This document shows, one piece after another, positions 14,443 through 15,227 of a stretch of DNA of 15,227 nt; the stretch's first letter is position 1; each line of letters starts with the position of its first letter. This DNA is from Treponema sp. UBA1798. GTDB taxonomy: Bacteria; Spirochaetota; Spirochaetia; Treponematales; Treponemataceae. The notes beneath the pieces were generated by a model. That model was given only the letters and a program-made list of their open reading frames with translations, was not told the DNA's origin and did no database searches. The translations under genes were made by a program, and so were the position numbers. The DNA lies in NCBI GenBank assembly GCA_002319875.1, contig DCFS01000287.1, forward strand, positions 25,592 through 40,818, given 5' to 3'.

Positions 14443-15036
14443 ATGAAAGCAGCTTCTGTTATTCTGGCGCATCCGTATGAAAAAAGTTTTAATCACGCGA
14501 TATATCATAAGTCAATAGCGGTACTGGAAAAAAACGGAGTCCATGTTTATGCGCATGATCTTTATGAAGAGAATTTTGATCCGGTTATGCCGAAAGAAGA
14601 ACTGGGCAGACAGGAAACGAAAGATATTCTGGTAAAAAAATATACAGAGGAAATGTGTGAATCAGATATACTGGTTTTTATACATCCGAACTGGTGGGGC
14701 CAGCCGCCGGCAATCCTGAAAGGGTATATCGACAGGGTTTTCCGCCCGCCGTACGCATATGATGAAACGGATCCGGCTGAAGCAGGCATCGGCAAACTTC
14801 AGGGAAAAATCGGTATCGTTTTTAATACGGGAAATACGGACAAGGAGCGGGAACAGAAGTATTTTCAGGATCCTCTGGAAAATGAATGGGTGCGCTGTGT
14901 ATTCGGTTTTTGCGGAATAACTCAGACTTATAGGAAATTGTTCGGAATTGTTGCCGGAAGTTCGGATGCACAGAGGGCACAGTGGTTACAGGAAGTCGGA
15001 ACTATACTGGAAACATATATTAAAAGAGGTCTGTAA
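14443..15036 (+). CDS. NAD(P)H-dependent quinone-type oxidoreductase, flavodoxin-like fold
   Basis: This 197-residue soluble protein belongs to the flavodoxin-like NAD(P)H dehydrogenase (quinone) family (KefF/MdaB/NQO1 type). The N-terminal strand and loop ASVILAHPYEKSFNHAI carry the conserved HP and S..N that contact FMN or FAD phosphate. IHPNWWGQPPAILKGYIDRVF near residues 80-100, followed by a Tyr-rich PPYAY, is the flavin-isoalloxazine side. These enzymes transfer two electrons from NAD(P)H to quinones or similar acceptors. The substrate is not defined. GGAGGA stands about eight bases before the ATG. Its TAA overlaps the next ATG by one base (TAATG), so the two genes are translationally linked. 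Confidence 0.92.
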   Translation: MKAASVILAHPYEKSFNHAIYHKSIAVLEKNGVHVYAHDLYEENFDPVMPKEELGRQETKDILVKKYTEEMCESDILVFIHPNWWGQPPAILKGYIDRVFRPPYAYDETDPAEAGIGKLQGKIGIVFNTGNTDKEREQKYFQDPLENEWVRCVFGFCGITQTYRKLFGIVAGSSDAQRAQWLQEVGTILETYIKRGL

Positions 15037-15227
15037 TGATACTGGTAAGCGCGTGTCTTGCAGGTTTCCCCTGCAGATATGACGGAAGCGCAGGAAAAAA
15101 TGAAAAAATACAGGAACTTGTGGCACAGGGAAAAGCGCTGCCTGTCTGCCCCGAGCAGCTTGGCGGTTTACCGACTCCTCGTTTACCTGCTGAAATTTCT
15201 GCCGGTAAAGTGATCAGCAGAGACGGT
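15036..15227 (+). CDS. DUF523 family protein, 3' end cut by window edge
   Basis: The reading frame starts at ATG 15036 inside the stop of the oxidoreductase gene (TAATG) and stays open for 64 codons to the window edge. The visible protein starts MILVSACLAGFPCRYDGS and continues with LPVCPEQLGGLPTPRLPAE. These match the conserved opening of DUF523 (YbbK-like), with its two cysteines in SACL and FPCRYDG and the PVCPEQLGGLPTPR block. The cysteines suggest a metal or redox site, but the family's function is not established. GAGG lies about nine bases upstream of the start. Confidence 0.88.
   Translation, partial: MILVSACLAGFPCRYDGSAGKNEKIQELVAQGKALPVCPEQLGGLPTPRLPAEISAGKVISRDG

Overview
The window most likely comes from a spirochaete chromosome, probably Treponema-like. 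The main pointer is the left-edge gene, a RarA/MgsA AAA+ ATPase fused to a long extra C-terminal domain; from memory this architecture occurs in spirochaetes and cyanobacteria. Base composition is moderate and gene-internal style looks uniform. The organism call is inference, because the window has no rRNA, tRNA or ribosomal-protein marker.

Layout. Thirteen consecutive genes lie on the minus strand (1 to 14264), then two on the plus strand (14443 to the right edge). Right to left on the minus strand: a LysE/RhtB exporter; a Vat-type xenobiotic O-acetyltransferase; a short QueG-like double [4Fe-4S] protein; an ACT-domain protein; a TraX-family membrane protein; an AANAT-like GNAT; a Nudix hydrolase; a large dCACHE chemoreceptor; an AraC-GNAT fusion regulator with a MATE exporter directly downstream; an SSAT-like GNAT; a 2H phosphoesterase-like protein; an Fsr-like MFS exporter; and the RarA fusion, which leaves the window. 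The plus-strand pair is a flavodoxin-fold NAD(P)H oxidoreductase whose stop codon overlaps the start of a DUF523 gene.

The set looks like a general stress, drug-handling and metabolite-handling neighbourhood. It has three exporters of different superfamilies (MFS, MATE, LysE), several acyl-CoA-type acetyltransferases or fusions (two free GNATs, one AraC-GNAT, one left-handed beta-helix enzyme), a TraX homologue, a Nudix hydrolase and a flavoprotein. Most genes have their own clear Shine-Dalgarno sequence, and short gaps suggest small operons: AraC-GNAT with MATE, TraX with GNAT, and the QueG-like gene with the ACT gene. Four starts were moved downstream of the longest reading frame because a strong Shine-Dalgarno sequence and family length support the inner ATG.

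The least explained signal is a pair of about 110-base intergenic repeats (4122-4232 and 9547-9661). They have the same orientation, share conserved hairpins and a perfectly shared 21-base core, and each follows a TTTAT. They carry no open reading frame and look like orphan structured elements, perhaps IS200/IS605-derived or an RNA gene. Two long-armed inverted repeats (4814-4860 and 7229-7261) mark other intergenic gaps. No CRISPR array, rRNA, tRNA, prophage or transposase gene was seen.
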